Source: Clostridiales bacterium (GTDB lineage Bacteria > Bacillota > Clostridia > Oscillospirales > Acutalibacteraceae). Taken from it: 7,470 bases of DNA. The stretch spans positions 1-7,470 of the forward strand of contig JAAVYX010000063.1 of the NCBI GenBank assembly GCA_022791355.1, in the 5' to 3' direction. Of the stretch, positions 6,119 through 7,470 are shown one piece after another; the first letter of the stretch is position 1, and each line of letters opens with the position of its first letter. The notes below the pieces were generated by a model. That model was not told the DNA's origin, did no database searches, and saw nothing but the letters and a program-made list of their open reading frames with translations. The translations under genes were made by a program, and so were the position numbers.

Positions 6119-6285
6119 CTTGTGGGCTTTAGCAAGACAAAACGCCCGATAGAAGCGGGGATAGGAAGAAAAAGCATAAGCGAAAGGCTTCCGGAAGGTA
6201 AGCGAATTTATGCAAAGCAAAAGTAAAGACAAGGCAAACGAATTTATTTATCCATGCGCACGGCTTGACCGTCTGATGTGCCGTC

Positions 6286-6326
6286 GCCCGGCATGGCCCA
6301 AGCCGGGAGCTTGGGCCATGCCGGGC
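6286..6326. repeat. Perfect 18-bp inverted repeat (5-nt loop)
   Basis: GCCCGGCATGGCCCAAGC (6286-6303) and GCTTGGGCCATGCCGGGC (6309-6326) are exact reverse complements around CGGGA. No U run follows on either strand, so it is not a normal terminator. A perfect stem of this length in a convergent gap recalls REP/BIME-type palindromes or a very stable RNA hairpin. Confidence 0.85.
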
Positions 6327-6407
6327 AAGCGAGTTTGATCGGTTTACGGGTTGCCGTTCCTGCGATGCTATACGCTATGCGTCAGTGAGGGGGTCTAGCG
6401 CTCTCCG

Positions 6408-6477
6408 CTGACGTCCCGGTTTGACCCTTGGCCAAACCTCTTTCTGACGTCCCGGTTTGACCCTTGGCCAAACCTCT
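6408..6477. repeat. Tandem duplication of a 34-bp unit, period 36
   Basis: The unit starts CTGACGTCCCGGTTTGAC and ends GGCCAAACCTCT. It occurs at 6408-6441 and 6444-6477 with no mismatch, separated by TT. Each copy folds: GGTTTG/CAAACC, one A.C mismatch, then CC/GG around CTT. The first copy's CTGACG also pairs with CGTCAG at 6380-6385. A split, diverged third copy may exist at 6558-6620 (GACGTCCC, then CAAACCTC). Confidence 0.85.
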
Positions 6478-6578
6478 AGGATCGTCCCTTCGCGGGAAGC
6501 GACGAACGGCCTTTGGCTGTTCGCCTGTGCGCCTTGCAGAGAAATCTAGATTTTTTCGACGTCCCTTTTGAAGAGCTA

Positions 6579-6633
6579 AGCCAGCCGCTAATAGGCCCTT
6601 CTAGGGCCTGTGCAAACCTCCGGTGAGCTGGCT
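6579..6633. repeat. Two-part stem-loop near the exchanger gene end
   Basis: AGCCAGC (6579-6585) pairs with GCTGGCT (6627-6633), enclosing an inner hairpin AGGCCC/GGGCCT (6593-6598 with 6604-6609) that can extend by a T.G and an A-T pair. On the plus strand it is followed by GTTTTGC, a weak U run. A terminator role is possible only for plus-strand transcripts, and the case is weak. Confidence 0.4.
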
Positions 6634-6668
6634 GTTTTGCTGATAGAGGGGGCGCGGAAAGCCGCCTG

Positions 6669-7470
6669 TCAGATAAGGGCAAACTGGCGCAGGATAATGT
6701 AACCGGTAAAGCCCGCATAGGCTAGCAGACAGACCGCGCCGGCCGGCCGCCGCATGACCCCGCGAATCCGGCAGAGGACAAAGAGGCCGGCTGTAAAGAA
6801 CAGCACGAGGGCCGTGTCGATCAGCGAGGCCGCCGGGACGGCGATGGGCCGTACGGTGGACGACATACCCAGGATAAAAAGAATGTTGAAAAGGTTGGAG
6901 CCCACCACGTTGCCGATGGCCAGACCGCTTTCCCCCTTGCGGGCGGCCACAATGGAGGTGACCAGCTCGGGCAGGGAGGTGCCGACGGCCACGATGGTCA
7001 GGCCGATGAGGGTCTGGCTGAGCCCGAAGCTCTCGGCTATGGCGCTGGCGCTGTCCACCACTAAATCGCCGCCGATGATAACGGCCGCCAGACCGCCCAG
7101 GATGAAAAGGATATTTTTCACCGGCGATATTTTTTCGATTTTCTCCTCGGCCGCCGGCCGGCCGCGCAGGGCCGCCCGGACGGTGTAGGTCAGATAGGCC
7201 GCCATGAGCAGCAGGAGAAAAATCCCGTCCAGACGGGAGAGTCCCCCGTCCAGGGCGAAGAGAAGCAGGAGCAGGGTGGCGACGATGCAGACGGGGAAAT
7301 CCCGTTTGAGCACCTCCCGGTCCACAGGGAAGGCCTTGATGCAGGCGCAGACTCCCACCACCATCAAAAGGTTAAAGGCATTGGAGCCTACAATGTTGCT
7401 GAAGGCGATGTCGTTGTTGCCGGTCAGACCCGCCGTGATGCTCACCGCCGCCTCGGGGGCGCTGGTGCCC
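6669..7470 (-). CDS. CaCA-family sodium/calcium exchanger (5' end beyond window)
   Basis: This is an integral membrane antiporter of the Ca2+/cation antiporter (CaCA) superfamily, YrbG-like, expected to export Ca2+ in exchange for Na+ (possibly with K+). Both signature alpha repeats are seen. The first, GTSAPEAAVSITAGLTGNND then NIVGSNAFN, starts at the right edge (about 7469-7372). The second, GLTIVAVGTSLPELVTSI then GNVVGSNLFN, lies at about 7001-6888. The acidic residues of GTSAPE and GTSLPE are the conserved cation ligands. A loop with PAAEEKIEKISP separates the halves, and hydrophobic segments fill the rest. The frame is open to base 7470 without a start, so at least the first one or two membrane segments are missing; the GTG at 7443-7445 falls inside the first alpha repeat and is not the true start. 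The stop is TGA at 6669-6671. Confidence 0.93.
   Translation of the reverse strand, partial: GTSAPEAAVSITAGLTGNNDIAFSNIVGSNAFNLLMVVGVCACIKAFPVDREVLKRDFPVCIVATLLLLLFALDGGLSRLDGIFLLLLMAAYLTYTVRAALRGRPAAEEKIEKISPVKNILFILGGLAAVIIGGDLVVDSASAIAESFGLSQTLIGLTIVAVGTSLPELVTSIVAARKGESGLAIGNVVGSNLFNILFILGMSSTVRPIAVPAASLIDTALVLFFTAGLFVLCRIRGVMRRPAGAVCLLAYAGFTGYIILRQFALI

Larger units (their letters stand above)
5975..6668. other. Convergent intergenic region rich in hairpins
   Basis: This 694-bp gap between the ends of spoIID and the exchanger gene holds no supportable gene. From left to right it has a hairpin CGGCCC/GGGCCG (6021-6038), a tight palindrome GCGGGC-A-GCCCGC (6040-6052), the possible terminator at 6083, an AT-rich stretch with CGAATTTAT twice (6203-6211 and 6239-6247), a perfect 18-bp hairpin (6286-6326), a tandem repeat (6408-6477), a palindrome AAATCTAGATTT (6542-6553) and a two-part stem (6579-6633). 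No convincing terminator for the exchanger gene is seen right after its stop. Confidence 0.6.

Noticed and set aside
5606..6232. 208-aa open frame antisense to the spoIID 3' end
   Set aside because: It lies opposite the most conserved part of SpoIID and continues into the hairpin region without any motif.
6408..6477. CRISPR array
   Set aside because: Only two repeats with a 2-bp gap, no spacers, and no cas genes in the window.

Overview
The window reads as chromosomal sequence from a GC-rich, endospore-forming Firmicute of the class Clostridia; an Oscillospiraceae-type gut organism is a reasonable guess. The basis is a SpoIID engulfment enzyme, purine-rich Shine-Dalgarno sites, two TTG starts, sigma-A promoters with 17-bp spacers, and a generally high GC content (by eye near 60%) broken by short AT-rich promoter patches. 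I see no phage, plasmid, IS, CRISPR or defence genes.

Layout: a tRNA-Arg(ACG) gene (16-92, minus) with a clear promoter and a hairpin leader. Next comes trpS (298-1320, minus), ending in a hairpin terminator and preceded by a 187-nt structured leader. A PLP-dependent aminotransferase (1508-2701, minus) lies directly upstream, in the same direction, and has its own extended -10 promoter; I see no terminator between it and trpS, so the two are probably co-transcribed. A 913-bp gene-free stretch (2702-3614) holds several inverted repeats, one copy of a foldback repeat and a bidirectional terminator. An unrecognised polytopic membrane protein (3615-4412, minus, TTG start) follows, driven by a near-consensus promoter with a long leader. 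The divergent 590-bp gap (4413-5002) holds a second copy of the foldback repeat. spoIID (5003-5974, plus, TTG start) follows. A convergent 694-bp gap (5975-6668) is a mosaic of hairpins and a 36-bp-period tandem repeat. A CaCA-family Na+/Ca2+ exchanger (6669 to beyond 7470, minus) is cut by the right edge.

The genes do not form one pathway: translation (tRNA-Arg, TrpRS), amino-acid metabolism (aminotransferase), sporulation (SpoIID), ion transport (exchanger) and an unknown membrane protein. The coding content is ordinary. The parts worth a second look are non-coding: the paired foldback elements, the tandem repeat and perfect 18-bp hairpin in the convergent gap, and the three-hairpin trpS leader. 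I found nothing that I can defend as a new multi-gene system.
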